Below are positions 41,484 to 52,823 of a stretch of DNA of 64,000 nucleotides, piece after piece (the stretch's first letter is position 1; each line of letters begins with the position of its first letter). This DNA is from Deinococcus terrestris (GTDB taxonomy: Bacteria; Deinococcota; Deinococci; Deinococcales; Deinococcaceae). Location of the stretch: contig NZ_WBSL01000001.1 of NCBI RefSeq assembly GCF_009377345.1, positions 495,001 through 559,000 of the forward strand, in the 5' to 3' direction. The notes beneath the pieces are model-generated. The model ran no database searches and was not told where the DNA came from. It saw only the letters and a program-made list of their open reading frames with translations. The translations under genes and the position numbers were made by a program.

Positions 41484-41521
41484 GGGGAAGTGGGAGTCCC
41501 GGCCCAGGACTCCCACTCCCC
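41484..41521 (-). terminator. terminator downstream of cdsA
   Basis: GGGGAAGTGGGAGTCC pairs with GGACTCCCACTCCCC with one imperfection, and on the minus strand the stem is followed by CTTTTTTGACC, a textbook intrinsic terminator. Confidence 0.85.
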
Positions 41522-41530
41522 AGCCCCGAT

Positions 41531-42361
<831 letters not shown>

Positions 42362-42448
42362 GGCTGCCCCCAGCAGGCTCGCCGCTCAGGGCGTGGGGCG
42401 CGGAGCCACCCGGCGGTCCACACGCCCCACGCCACCGGCCCCGAGCCG

Positions 42449-43001
<553 letters not shown>

Positions 43002-43102
43002 AGGAATGTCTCCTTTGCGGGGGATTCTAACGGGCGAGAGCGTCAGCGGCACCGTCCGTGAACGTACCGTCCGTAAAAGTGAGGTGACCGTGCCGCGTCC
43101 GC

Positions 43103-43900
<798 letters not shown>

Positions 43901-43945
43901 TCAGGCCGGGGCCGCCCCCTGCCAGGCGAAGGGGAGTCCAGCAAA

Positions 43946-43979
43946 ACGCCCAGCCAGGCCGGGAGGGGCCGCTGGGCGT
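43946..43979 (-). terminator. second hairpin after tsf
   Basis: ACGCCCAGC pairs with GCTGGGCGT; on the minus strand the stem is followed by TTTGCTGG. It lies in the tsf-pyrH gap (242 bases), which otherwise contains only the first hairpin and the pyrH leader. Confidence 0.6.
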
Positions 43980-44024
43980 GGGAAGGGAAAAAGCAGGGGC
44001 AGCCCGGAAGGAAATCCAGAACAA

Positions 44025-44045
44025 GGGCGGCTTTGATCGCCGCCC
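44025..44045 (-). terminator. first hairpin after tsf
   Basis: GGGCGGC pairs with GCCGCCC around a 7-base loop, ten bases after the tsf stop, followed on the minus strand by TTGTTCTGG. Confidence 0.6.
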
Positions 44046-44055
44046 CCTCTCACCT

Positions 44056-44853
<798 letters not shown>

Positions 44854-44892
44854 GGTGGGTACCTCCTGAGAGTGGATTGGCTGTTCTGAGAA

Positions 44893-44932
44893 GGGGGGGC
44901 GGGCCGGGAGCCCTGCTCCGAACCGCCCCCGG
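44893..44932 (-). terminator. intercistronic hairpin between rpsB and tsf
   Basis: GGGGGCGG and CCGCCCCC can pair across about 20 bases. With no long T-run, it could be a partial terminator or an mRNA-stabilising stem setting the rpsB:tsf ratio. Confidence 0.45.
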
Positions 44933-44952
44933 TGCTGCGGTGAGCTTCCGGC

Positions 44953-45750
<798 letters not shown>

Positions 45751-45886
45751 GGGGACTCCTGAACGTTGGTGGGAAAAGTTTGCCGTCCTCGTGCCAGCCT
45801 TCCGTCTCGGTGACGTTCTTGCGGCCAGGCCCATCCACGACGTTCTAGCGTGGGTGGGCAGGGGTCACGGGGGCACCCAAACGGGA

Positions 45887-45892
45887 AGTGTA
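45887..45892 (-). promoter_or_regulatory. probable -10 box of the rpsB-tsf operon
   Basis: TACACT on the minus strand, preceded by TG one base away (extended -10) and a TTTCGG-like -35 about 16 bases upstream. It would give a leader of roughly 130 bases before rpsB. Confidence 0.45.
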
Positions 45893-45991
45893 GCAGATCA
45901 GAGGAAGGCCGAAACTGGGCGGTGTGGAGCATGGAACCGGCTAATGCTCGGTGTATCACCAAAAAAGCCCAGATGAGAAGTAAAGTGAAAT

Positions 45992-47158
45992 ATGAAAAAC
46001 TTCACAGAAAGTGGGGCGTGGGGTGGCCTTCAGCACAGCTGGCTGCTCGGGGTGGTCGTCGCCTTGGGGGGACTGAGCGCGTGTGGGTCAACGCCCTCCG
46101 AGCCTCCGCCTGCCACCTGTGAAGTGACGGGCACCTGTCCGCCGCCTCAGCCGCCGCCTGCTTCCTGTGTCGTGACCAACACCTGCCCGCCCGCGAGCAT
46201 CAATGAGATTTTGAGGTCGGGTCCCCGGCCGCCCAAGAACGTCAATCTGTTTCCACAGAGCGTTTATCCAACTGCTATCGCAGAGGAAATTCCTAGCGGC
46301 ATAAAAACCGAGGCTCAAGTTCTTGTGGAGCTGAAAAAGTTCCTGAGCGATGAGTTTCCTGGCGATATGCAAGCCCAGAAAGAGATGCTGAATCTGTTTA
46401 ATACTGTCAAACTGCGCCAAAAAATAGGTGATCCTTTGCTGCGAGCAGGACTAATCTCTTATACCGCCATTATGCAAGACTACAGGCTAATTGATTTCAT
46501 TCTGAATGCTAAGACAGAGGCGGGCCTGGAAAAGGTAACTAACATGTCTTTCGTAGACTATGGGGCGGATGAGTATACTCCAGGTGCCGAAGTATTTGTG
46601 AACAATCAGGGGCAGATGATGGTAACCTTCAACAAGCGGTATCGGCAATCAAGTCCGACCAGTTTTGCCGAACTTTTTCGGCATGAAGTATTTCACCAAG
46701 ATAAGCCGGTGAGTGTGTGGGAAGAAAGAATTGCCAATTTAGATGCAGGAGCCACGCAATTCTACATCCTGAAAACACACCCGGCGCTGGTAACCGACAA
46801 TACAATATTGAGTCGCGTAAACAATCTACACGCTGCTCTTTTATTGAATAGTCGAAGCCGTGAAACCGGGCAATTGGACGTGTTTGCCGAGCAGGGCAAG
46901 CAACTTATGCCAGGTAGTACCTTGCCAGCTACCCGCTGGATCGACCGTGAACTGATAAAACGCAACGAGAACTTTGCGGAAACATCGCCGGGAAACGCTT
47001 TGGTACAGGCGCGTTATCCTATGTGCGATATGAGAGAGTTCAACGAAGCAACCCTGAGGTGCGTCAACGCCAACGTGATGAAAGTTTATGGCTTGACAGC
47101 AGAGGACCTAATTAGGCTTATGGGCATTCTAGAGCTGGACCTTGATATTACTAAGTAA
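45992..47158 (+). CDS. predicted lipoprotein with HExxH metalloprotease-like motif
   Basis: 388-aa protein with a lipoprotein signal (VVVALGGLSAC, lipid Cys about residue 31), then two imperfect Pro/Cys repeats (PPPATCEVTGTC and PPPASCVVTNTC), then a larger helical domain. HEVFH at about residues 231-235 fits the zincin active site, and EERIANLDA shortly after could supply the third ligand, as in minigluzincins. From about codon 65 onward the DNA is clearly more AT-rich than the neighbours, a sign of transfer. It lies between rpsB and two insertion sequences. No family recognised; protease activity is a prediction from one motif. Confidence 0.65.
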   Translation: MKNFTESGAWGGLQHSWLLGVVVALGGLSACGSTPSEPPPATCEVTGTCPPPQPPPASCVVTNTCPPASINEILRSGPRPPKNVNLFPQSVYPTAIAEEIPSGIKTEAQVLVELKKFLSDEFPGDMQAQKEMLNLFNTVKLRQKIGDPLLRAGLISYTAIMQDYRLIDFILNAKTEAGLEKVTNMSFVDYGADEYTPGAEVFVNNQGQMMVTFNKRYRQSSPTSFAELFRHEVFHQDKPVSVWEERIANLDAGATQFYILKTHPALVTDNTILSRVNNLHAALLLNSRSRETGQLDVFAEQGKQLMPGSTLPATRWIDRELIKRNENFAETSPGNALVQARYPMCDMREFNEATLRCVNANVMKVYGLTAEDLIRLMGILELDLDITK

Positions 47159-47193
47159 GACTGTAGACCTTGGGGCGGCGCGAGGGAATAAGA

Positions 47194-47886
47194 TTATTGA
47201 TCGCGGCATAGATTTGCATTCATAAGCTGCTGGGGCAGGCGGATGTACCGAACACGCTGCCACGCCCCTCGGAGCTTCTCCTTCAACGCTGCGACAGAGC
47301 GAGCACAGAAGTTCCCTAGCACATTCCGTTTGACATACGCCCACACCAGCTCAATGGGATTCAACTCCGGGGCGTACGGCGGGAGAAAGACCAAGGACAG
47401 GCGTTCGTGGAGCTCCACGAACGCCTGAGTAGCTTTGGACCGGTGAATGCCCGCGTTGTCCAGCATCACCACGATCTCTCCCTGGATCTGACGCAGCAGA
47501 TGATGGAAGAACCGGCCCACGTCTCCACTGCGAATCGCCCCGGACTTCGTGTGCTGGAAAAATCGACCGTCCGAGGTGATGGCCCCAATGGCCGAGAGCT
47601 TCTTCCAGTTCGCCGGGAGCGTGACCAGGGGCGTCACGCCCCTGGTCGACCACGTCCGCCTCCGCACGCCTTTCAGCGAGAACCCGACCTCATCCAGGTA
47701 CACCAGCGTCTTGCCCTCAGCGACCTTTTTTTTCCAACTCCGGCGCGACCTGTTCCCGCCAGGAGGCAATCCGGAGTTCATTGCGCTCCACCGCACGTCC
47801 ATCCGGCAGTTGAGGTGTGAACCCCAACTGGCGAAGGATTCGGCGCACGTGGTCGTGGTGGTACCACACATCGAAATGTCGGCCAA
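47194..47886 (-). CDS. IS630 transposase, C-terminal frame (catalytic)
   Basis: Frame carrying the DDE domain: LVYLDEVGFSL (first Asp), VVMLDNAGIHRS (second Asp) and PPYAPELNPIELVWAYVK (Glu and family signature). It overlaps the N-terminal frame through a run of eight A residues around 47730; useful translation begins there (RSWKKKVAEGKTL) rather than at the first Met of the open frame. Its stop lies in the terminal repeat. Expressed only if reading shifts frame. Confidence 0.75.
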   Translation of the reverse strand: MADISMCGTTTTTCAESFASWGSHLNCRMDVRWSAMNSGLPPGGNRSRRSWKKKVAEGKTLVYLDEVGFSLKGVRRRTWSTRGVTPLVTLPANWKKLSAIGAITSDGRFFQHTKSGAIRSGDVGRFFHHLLRQIQGEIVVMLDNAGIHRSKATQAFVELHERLSLVFLPPYAPELNPIELVWAYVKRNVLGNFCARSVAALKEKLRGAWQRVRYIRLPQQLMNANLCRDQ

Positions 47887-48242
47887 TCAGATCCGTGACC
47901 CGCCGCGTCGTCCACGTCGGATCGGGAAAGCCGTGCTGCAAAGCACCCTCCCTCAGGAGGGTGCGAAGGTGCTCGTGTTGTGCGGAGGTGAGTCGCGCAA
48001 CAGCGCCACCGGCAACGGTGGCTTGAAGGCCACCGTTGCGCCGCAGTCGAGCTTTCCAGGTGTAGACCGTATGCACGGAGACACCGAAATGATCTGCAAT
48101 CTCTTGGTTTCGGTGGGTGCCGCGCTCGATCCATTCCAGAGCGGCCATGCGGCGCTCCTCAAGCTGAACGCGTGAGTAATGGGTCGGCTGCCAGCCAGGC
48201 ATACGGCAAGCTTATCAATTCGTACCTACGCCGTGATCAATA
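47195..48242 (-). mobile_element. IS630-family insertion sequence
   Basis: About 1.04 kb element. Terminal inverted repeats at 47194-47228 and 48209-48243 match at 27 of 35 positions, beginning TTATTGATC on both sides. TA dinucleotides at 47195-47196 and 48241-48242 fit the TA target duplication of this family. It carries one transposase split in two frames. Its right end abuts the next element. Confidence 0.85.
47717..48202 (-). CDS. IS630 transposase, N-terminal frame (DNA-binding)
   Basis: 161-aa frame with a helix-turn-helix region (RNQEIADHFGVSVHTVYTWKARL) and a winged-helix-like part (TTRRVTDLIGRHFDVWYHHDHVRRIL), ending ELEKKGR at the A8 run. Deleting one A, or a +1 shift, joins it to the catalytic frame. 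This may be programmed slippage or an inactivating change. Confidence 0.75.
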   Translation of the reverse strand: MPGWQPTHYSRVQLEERRMAALEWIERGTHRNQEIADHFGVSVHTVYTWKARLRRNGGLQATVAGGAVARLTSAQHEHLRTLLREGALQHGFPDPTWTTRRVTDLIGRHFDVWYHHDHVRRILRQLGFTPQLPDGRAVERNELRIASWREQVAPELEKKGR

Positions 48243-49185
48243 AAGTGCGTCTGAAAACCGTCAGGGTGGGCCTTTGGCCAGGCGACGCACCATCAGCCGA
48301 ATCATGACCTGGTAGACCAGGTTCTCGGCAGTTTCGACGAGTGCCTCGTAATCCTTGGCCATGCGCCTGGACTTTCCCAACCACGCGAACGTCCGCTCCA
48401 CCACCCAGCGGCGCTTCAGCACTACAAACCCTTTCGGCACCTCCACGGGTCGTGGAGGTGCGTCTTTGGGCGCCCAGGTGCCCTGCCAGCCAGCCCAGGG
48501 ATGCTTGATGATCTCCAGCGTCCAGCCCAGGTGCGTGTGGATATCCCCAGCGAGCTTCCCGGTATAGCCGGCATCGGCCCACAAGTGTCCCATGCGCGGA
48601 AAGACGTTCGGCAGATCCCGCAGGAGCAGGACCGCACCGGTGCGGTCCTGGATGTCCGCTTCATGCACCTTGATGGCCATGACCAGCCCCAGCGTGTCGA
48701 CGAGCAGGTGACGCTTGCGGCCACTGACCTTCTTGCCGCCGTCATACCCGCGGGGTCCACCAGCCTCAGTCGTTTTCACCGATTGGCTGTCGATAATCGC
48801 GGCGCTGGGGGTCGCCTCGCGACCTTCCCGGAGACGGACCCATTCCCGCAGTGTGGTGTGCACGGCTTCCCAGACGCCCTACAGCCTCCCCAGCCGGTGA
48901 TAGTGGTAGATCGTCTGCCAGGGGGGAAAGTCATGGGGCATCGCCCGCCAGGCGATGCCTCCACGCAGCAGGTAGAAGATGCCATCCAGGATTTCCCGCA
49001 ATGCCCACTTCCGGGGGCGGCCAACTGGGGCGTCTGGAGGGAGTAGCGGACGAAGGACGTTCCACTCGGCATCCGTGAGATCGTTTGGGTACGCAGGCCG
49101 GGTCATGGGCGCACCACCTCCGCCTCATCGTGCGCGTTCGATCACGCGGGAAAACCATGCGCCAGCACGGTTTTCAGACGCACTT
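48243..49185 (-). mobile_element. IS5-family (IS427-like) insertion sequence
   Basis: About 0.94 kb element bounded by perfect 21-base inverted repeats (TAAAGTGCGTCTGAAAACCG start) at 48241-48261 and 49167-49187. TA at 48241-48242 and 49186-49187 fits a 2-bp target duplication, and the left TA is shared with the IS630-family element. The single transposase gene contains an in-frame stop. Confidence 0.85.
48261..49106 (-). pseudogene. IS5-family transposase interrupted by an in-frame TAG
   Basis: One continuous frame encodes a DUF4096-like N-terminal part (YPNDLTDAEWNVLRPLLPP, GIFYLLRGGIAWRAMPHDFP) and a DDE part (AIIDSQSVKTTEAGGPRGYD, LWADAGYTGK, RRWVVERTFAWLGK). The frame is broken by TAG at 48879-48881, at the position where relatives carry a polar residue (RRDGTW-type segment reads RL-stop-GVW). 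A single nonsense change would explain it, so the copy is probably dead unless the stop is read through. Confidence 0.8.
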
Positions 49186-49220
49186 TAAATAGGAGTCCTG
49201 GCATTCCCCTTACTCCCGCG

Positions 49221-50081
49221 CTACACTCGCACCAAGTCCGCTGCCGCGGTCCGCGCCACGTCCAGCACGGGTTCCGCCTCATCTTGCCTGCCGTCCTCCA
49301 GCCACCACGAGGCCGAGAGGCCCGCGTAGGCGAGGACCCATTGAAGGAGGCGGGGTCGCTCCAGTTCGGCTGCTTCCGCGACGACGTCCACCTGCCGTGC
49401 GAGCCGTCCGGGCTGGGTCGCCGTTTCAAGGTCCGGATTACAGAGGATGTTGGCATAGTCGAAGCCGCGCTCCCCGATCAGACCTTTGGGGTCAATCGCT
49501 AGCCACCCCCGCTCGCAGCTGTGCAGGACGTTGCCGTGGTGCAAGTCGCCGTGGAGGGGCCGCACGCCTTGCGGGTGGGCGAGGAGGTGCCGAGCCGCTT
49601 CCAGTGAGAGCGTGAAGATGCCGCCGTACTGGGGTGCCACCTCCTCCAACGAGCGGAACCAGCGGGTCAGAGGCGTCAGTTCGGGCCACGGCTGCGGGCG
49701 GGGCGTGTGCAATTGCCGCACAACACCGCACAGCACCCGGCTCGCCTCGTCGTCTCTCCCAGCCCGCACCATCTCGGTCAGGGAGAGATCGCCCTCGGCT
49801 CGTTCCAGCAAGGTGGCCTCGTCTTGATGCCTCATCACGCAGGCTGCCCCCTCGCCCCCGAACCAGACCATCAGGCGGTGACCGACCCGCTCCTCGTCCA
49901 CCCGCGTGACCTTGAGCATGGCGGGTTGGCCCTCAAAGCGCACGGGCAGGAGGTCGCTGCTGTGGGTGCGAATGGGGGCACCGTCGGGCGTGAGGCGCCA
50001 GCGCCGCAGCCAGGGCAAGAAGGGGTGACTTTCGGAGGACGCGCCCGCCCCGTCCTCAGGTGTTAGGCTCCGCCCCGACAT
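49221..50081 (-). CDS. antibiotic phosphotransferase-like kinase, APH(6)/hydroxyurea kinase type
   Basis: 286-aa protein of the kinase-like fold. LHGDLHHGNVL is the catalytic loop and AIDPKGLIGERGFDYANIL the metal-binding segment, both closest to streptomycin 6-phosphotransferases. Family members inactivate streptomycin or related compounds; many chromosomal copies have unknown natural substrates. TAGAAC lies 6 bases before the ATG, inside the uppP coding region, so the two divergent genes overlap head to head by two bases. It lies just beyond the IS island. Confidence 0.78.
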   Translation of the reverse strand: MSGRSLTPEDGAGASSESHPFLPWLRRWRLTPDGAPIRTHSSDLLPVRFEGQPAMLKVTRVDEERVGHRLMVWFGGEGAACVMRHQDEATLLERAEGDLSLTEMVRAGRDDEASRVLCGVVRQLHTPRPQPWPELTPLTRWFRSLEEVAPQYGGIFTLSLEAARHLLAHPQGVRPLHGDLHHGNVLHSCERGWLAIDPKGLIGERGFDYANILCNPDLETATQPGRLARQVDVVAEAAELERPRLLQWVLAYAGLSASWWLEDGRQDEAEPVLDVARTAAADLVRV

Positions 50082-50889
50082 GGATTGGTTCTACGCCATC
50101 ATTTACGGGATCGTCGAGGGCATCACGGAGTTCCTGCCCATCAGCTCGACCGGCCACCTCATCCTCACTGGCAACCTGATGGGCGTGCCGTGGAGCAAGG
50201 AGGTCAAGGACGCCTTCGAGGTCGTCATTCAGGGCGGCGCGATCCTCAGTGTGCTGGTGTACTACTGGCGGGACTTCCTGAAGGTGCGCGACATCGGCCG
50301 CGACCGCGAGCAGCAGACGCTGTGGACCGGGGTGGTGGTCGCCACGATTCCGGCGGTGGTGCTGGGCCTGCTGTTCGGGGACCTGATTCAGGCGAACCTG
50401 TTCAATCCGACTGTGGTGGCGTGGGCCTTGATCGTGGGCGGCGTGCTGATCTGGCTGATCGAGAGCCGCCGGGTCCAGCCCGCCGTGCATGCCATCGAGG
50501 ACATCGGGATTCGCAAGTCGTTGCTGATCGGCGTGCTGCAATGCCTCGCGCTGCTGTGGCCGGGCTTCTCGCGCTCGGCCAGCTCGATTCTGGGCGGCAT
50601 GGTGCTGGGCCTCGACCGCCCCACGGCGACCAAGTTCAGCTTCTACCTAGGCGTGCCCACCCTGGGCGGCGCGGCCCTGCTGAACCTGATTCAGGACCGC
50701 GAGGTGATCTTCGGGGAGATCGGCCTGCTGAATGTGCTACTGGGCGCGGCGACCTCGTTCGTGGTGGCCTACCTCGCCATCGGCTGGCTGCTGAAGTTCG
50801 TGTCCACCAACAACTTCAAGGGCTTCGCGGTCTACCGGGTTGTGGTGGGCGTGATCATCCTGCTGCTGGTGGGAGCCGGGCGGCTGTAG
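50080..50889 (+). CDS. uppP: undecaprenyl-diphosphatase UppP (BacA)
   Basis: 269-aa inner-membrane phosphatase that recycles the lipid carrier of cell-wall synthesis. The conserved VEGITEFLPISSTGHL near the N terminus and LLWPGFSRSASSILGGM in the second half are diagnostic; about eight hydrophobic helices. TAGGCT ends about 10 bases before the ATG. Overexpression of this family gives bacitracin resistance. Confidence 0.94.
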   Translation: MDWFYAIIYGIVEGITEFLPISSTGHLILTGNLMGVPWSKEVKDAFEVVIQGGAILSVLVYYWRDFLKVRDIGRDREQQTLWTGVVVATIPAVVLGLLFGDLIQANLFNPTVVAWALIVGGVLIWLIESRRVQPAVHAIEDIGIRKSLLIGVLQCLALLWPGFSRSASSILGGMVLGLDRPTATKFSFYLGVPTLGGAALLNLIQDREVIFGEIGLLNVLLGAATSFVVAYLAIGWLLKFVSTNNFKGFAVYRVVVGVIILLLVGAGRL

Positions 50890-50901
50890 CACAATCAAGC
50901 T

Positions 50902-51945
50902 GTGTTCCCCAGCCCGCCGACCGTTTACCGCCCCTTTCTGGAGGGCGTGTACCGCGTGTCGGCGGGCCTGTTTCGTCTGGGAGTGCAGCCGGTGCCCTGG
51001 CGAGAGGATGGGCAGGCCGAGGGGCATACCTTCGCCCTCGACCGCGACTATGCCCGCTTCGTCGCCAGCAAGGTCGCCGCGCACCGCCGAGGGGCGCACG
51101 AGTACGGGGGCGAGGCGGGGCTGACGCCGGAGTTGCGGGAGGCGGCCCTGGACTTCGTCGCCCGCACCCTCGCCGCCGAGAGCGGGGGCGTGATGACCTG
51201 GGACGGGCGACGCTTCACGAACGTGGCACTGGGCTGGGCTGCCGACCTCGGTCTGCGGTGGGGGAGCATGGAGGGGCTGACCCGCTTCGACGCTCCGCTG
51301 GCCTCGCTGGTCGCCGGGCTGACGCCCCTGAACGCGTTGGATTTCCTGGGCCTGAATGCCCCCGAGGACCTCGCCATGATCGCCCGCGATCCGGAGGGAA
51401 CTCGTGATTGGCTGGCCGCCGCGCACGTCCTCTCGCCGCAGCACTGGGACCCACGTGACAAGTTGGGGCGGGACTTCGTGGCGGTCCATACCCCGGTCGC
51501 GGGAAGTGGCCCGCTGAACGCCACCGCGCCCCGGTTGGTAGAGGCTGTCATCGCCCGTGGTCCCTTCGTGCGCTTCGCGTGGGGCGTCGCCATGAGTGAC
51601 CGCCTCGACCACCATCCCGCCGCCCCCCCGGACGAGGACCGGGCGGGGGAGACCCGTTTCGACCCAGCCCGCGCCTTCCTGCGGGTCGAGCGGCAGACGC
51701 TGACGGGCTTTCCGGCAGCGCACGGAGCGCTGTTCACCATCCGGCCTTACGTGTATCCGCTGCGGGAGGCGGTCGCCACCCCGGAGCAGGCCCGGCCACT
51801 CGCTGCCGCGCTGCGCTCCATGACGCCGGAACAGGTCGCGTATAAGGGGCTGACCTACCTCCTGCCCGACTTGCTGGCCTGGCTGGACGAACAGGGAACG
51901 TTCAAGGGGTCGCGGGGCGGCCCTGCCCTACACTCCGGAGCGTGA
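50902..51945 (+). CDS. DUF3445 / heme-dependent oxidative N-demethylase-like protein
   Basis: 347-aa soluble protein matching the DUF3445 pattern: VQPVPW early, DFLGLNAPEDLAMI, LGRDFVAVHTPV, then RVERQTLTGFPAAHGALFTIR and the YVYPL segment. Characterised relatives are heme or PAS-heme dependent oxidative N-demethylases. The start is GTG with CACAAT six bases upstream. Its stop overlaps the RNase gene start by four bases, so it heads the three-gene unit. Confidence 0.75.
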   Translation: MFPSPPTVYRPFLEGVYRVSAGLFRLGVQPVPWREDGQAEGHTFALDRDYARFVASKVAAHRRGAHEYGGEAGLTPELREAALDFVARTLAAESGGVMTWDGRRFTNVALGWAADLGLRWGSMEGLTRFDAPLASLVAGLTPLNALDFLGLNAPEDLAMIARDPEGTRDWLAAAHVLSPQHWDPRDKLGRDFVAVHTPVAGSGPLNATAPRLVEAVIARGPFVRFAWGVAMSDRLDHHPAAPPDEDRAGETRFDPARAFLRVERQTLTGFPAAHGALFTIRPYVYPLREAVATPEQARPLAAALRSMTPEQVAYKGLTYLLPDLLAWLDEQGTFKGSRGGPALHSGA

Positions 51946-52382
51946 GCCTGCGCCGTTTCGTGTCCCTGGGTGCCCTGCTGGTCGCCGCCGCGCTGGCCGG
52001 GTGCGACGCGCCCGCCTCTGGCCCGCAGATGGGCGGGGAGCCGGTGGCTGCCCAGACCCGCGCTCCGGCCCCGGCCCGGCCCGCCCGTGATCCGGTCAGC
52101 GGCCTGCCCTGGATCGAGGCCCGCGCCCTGCCCCCCGAGGGACGGCACACCCTGACCCTGATCGCCTCGGACGGCCCCTTTCCGTACCGCAAGGACGGCA
52201 GCGTGTTCGGCAACCGCGAGCGCCTGCTGCCCCAGGGCACCTACCGCGAGTACACCGTGCCCACCCCCGGCGAGGACGACCGGGGAGCGCGGAGAATCGT
52301 CTGTGCCGAGCGTGAGCCCCCCACCGCCGAGTGCTACTACACCGCCGACCACTACGCGTCTTTCCGGCGGATCGCCCCATGA
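51942..52382 (+). CDS. lipoprotein guanyl-specific ribonuclease (RNase Sa/barnase family)
   Basis: 146-aa protein with a lipoprotein signal (LGALLVAAALAGC, lipid Cys about residue 21), a Pro/Ala linker, and a microbial RNase domain from about residue 50. The catalytic residues of RNase Sa are in place: Glu in TYREYTVPTPG, Arg in RGARRIV and His in YYTADHYASF. LPPEGRHTLTLIASDGPFPY also fits. Start and stop overlap the neighbours by four bases (GTGA, ATGA). The signal predicts anchoring outside the cytoplasmic membrane. The next gene encodes its inhibitor. Confidence 0.85.
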   Translation: MSLRRFVSLGALLVAAALAGCDAPASGPQMGGEPVAAQTRAPAPARPARDPVSGLPWIEARALPPEGRHTLTLIASDGPFPYRKDGSVFGNRERLLPQGTYREYTVPTPGEDDRGARRIVCAEREPPTAECYYTADHYASFRRIAP

Positions 52383-52777
52383 TCAACGTTTTTCAGGAGT
52401 CGCCGCAGGGCATCCAGACCGCCCCCCACGACCCGCGTATCCTGGCCGCCGGGCATCAGGTGGCGCTGCGCGAGGTCAATTTCAGCGAGGTGCGTGACAA
52501 GGACAGCCTGATGCTGGCCTTCCTGCGCGGCCTGGCGCTCACCGAGAGCTTCGGGCGCAACTGGGACGCCCTCTACGACGTGCTCACCGACCCGGAGGCG
52601 CGGCCGGAGCGCTTCGCCATCCTGCTCACGGACTACGCGGCCTTCCGCACCCGGCAGCGTCAGCTCGGCCCGTACCTGGAGGGCGTCTTGCTCGACGCCC
52701 AGGCCGAGGTCGCCCGGCAGGGGCGCTCGCTGTGGTTGCTCGCGGAGGAGACCGGGTACGACCCACGGGCCTGGTGA
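52379..52777 (+). CDS. barstar family RNase inhibitor
   Basis: 132-aa acidic protein of the barstar fold: strand LREVNFSEVRDKDSLMLAFL, helix FGRNWDALYDVLTD (the usual barstar helix that plugs the RNase site), strand RFAILLTDYAAF and a C-terminal LWLLAEETGYD. It has no signal peptide, so it would protect the cytoplasm from RNase that has not yet been exported. The ATG overlaps the RNase stop; 16 codons of upstream open frame were discarded. Confidence 0.85.
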   Translation: MINVFQESPQGIQTAPHDPRILAAGHQVALREVNFSEVRDKDSLMLAFLRGLALTESFGRNWDALYDVLTDPEARPERFAILLTDYAAFRTRQRQLGPYLEGVLLDAQAEVARQGRSLWLLAEETGYDPRAW

Positions 52778-52823
52778 CCCTGGCGGCGGTGCGGCCCGCC
52801 GCCCCCTGCTATCCTCCCCCGCG

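Noticed and set aside
48776..49072. 98-codon frame overlapping the IS5-family transposase
   Set aside because: Different frame from the conserved transposase domains; shadow.
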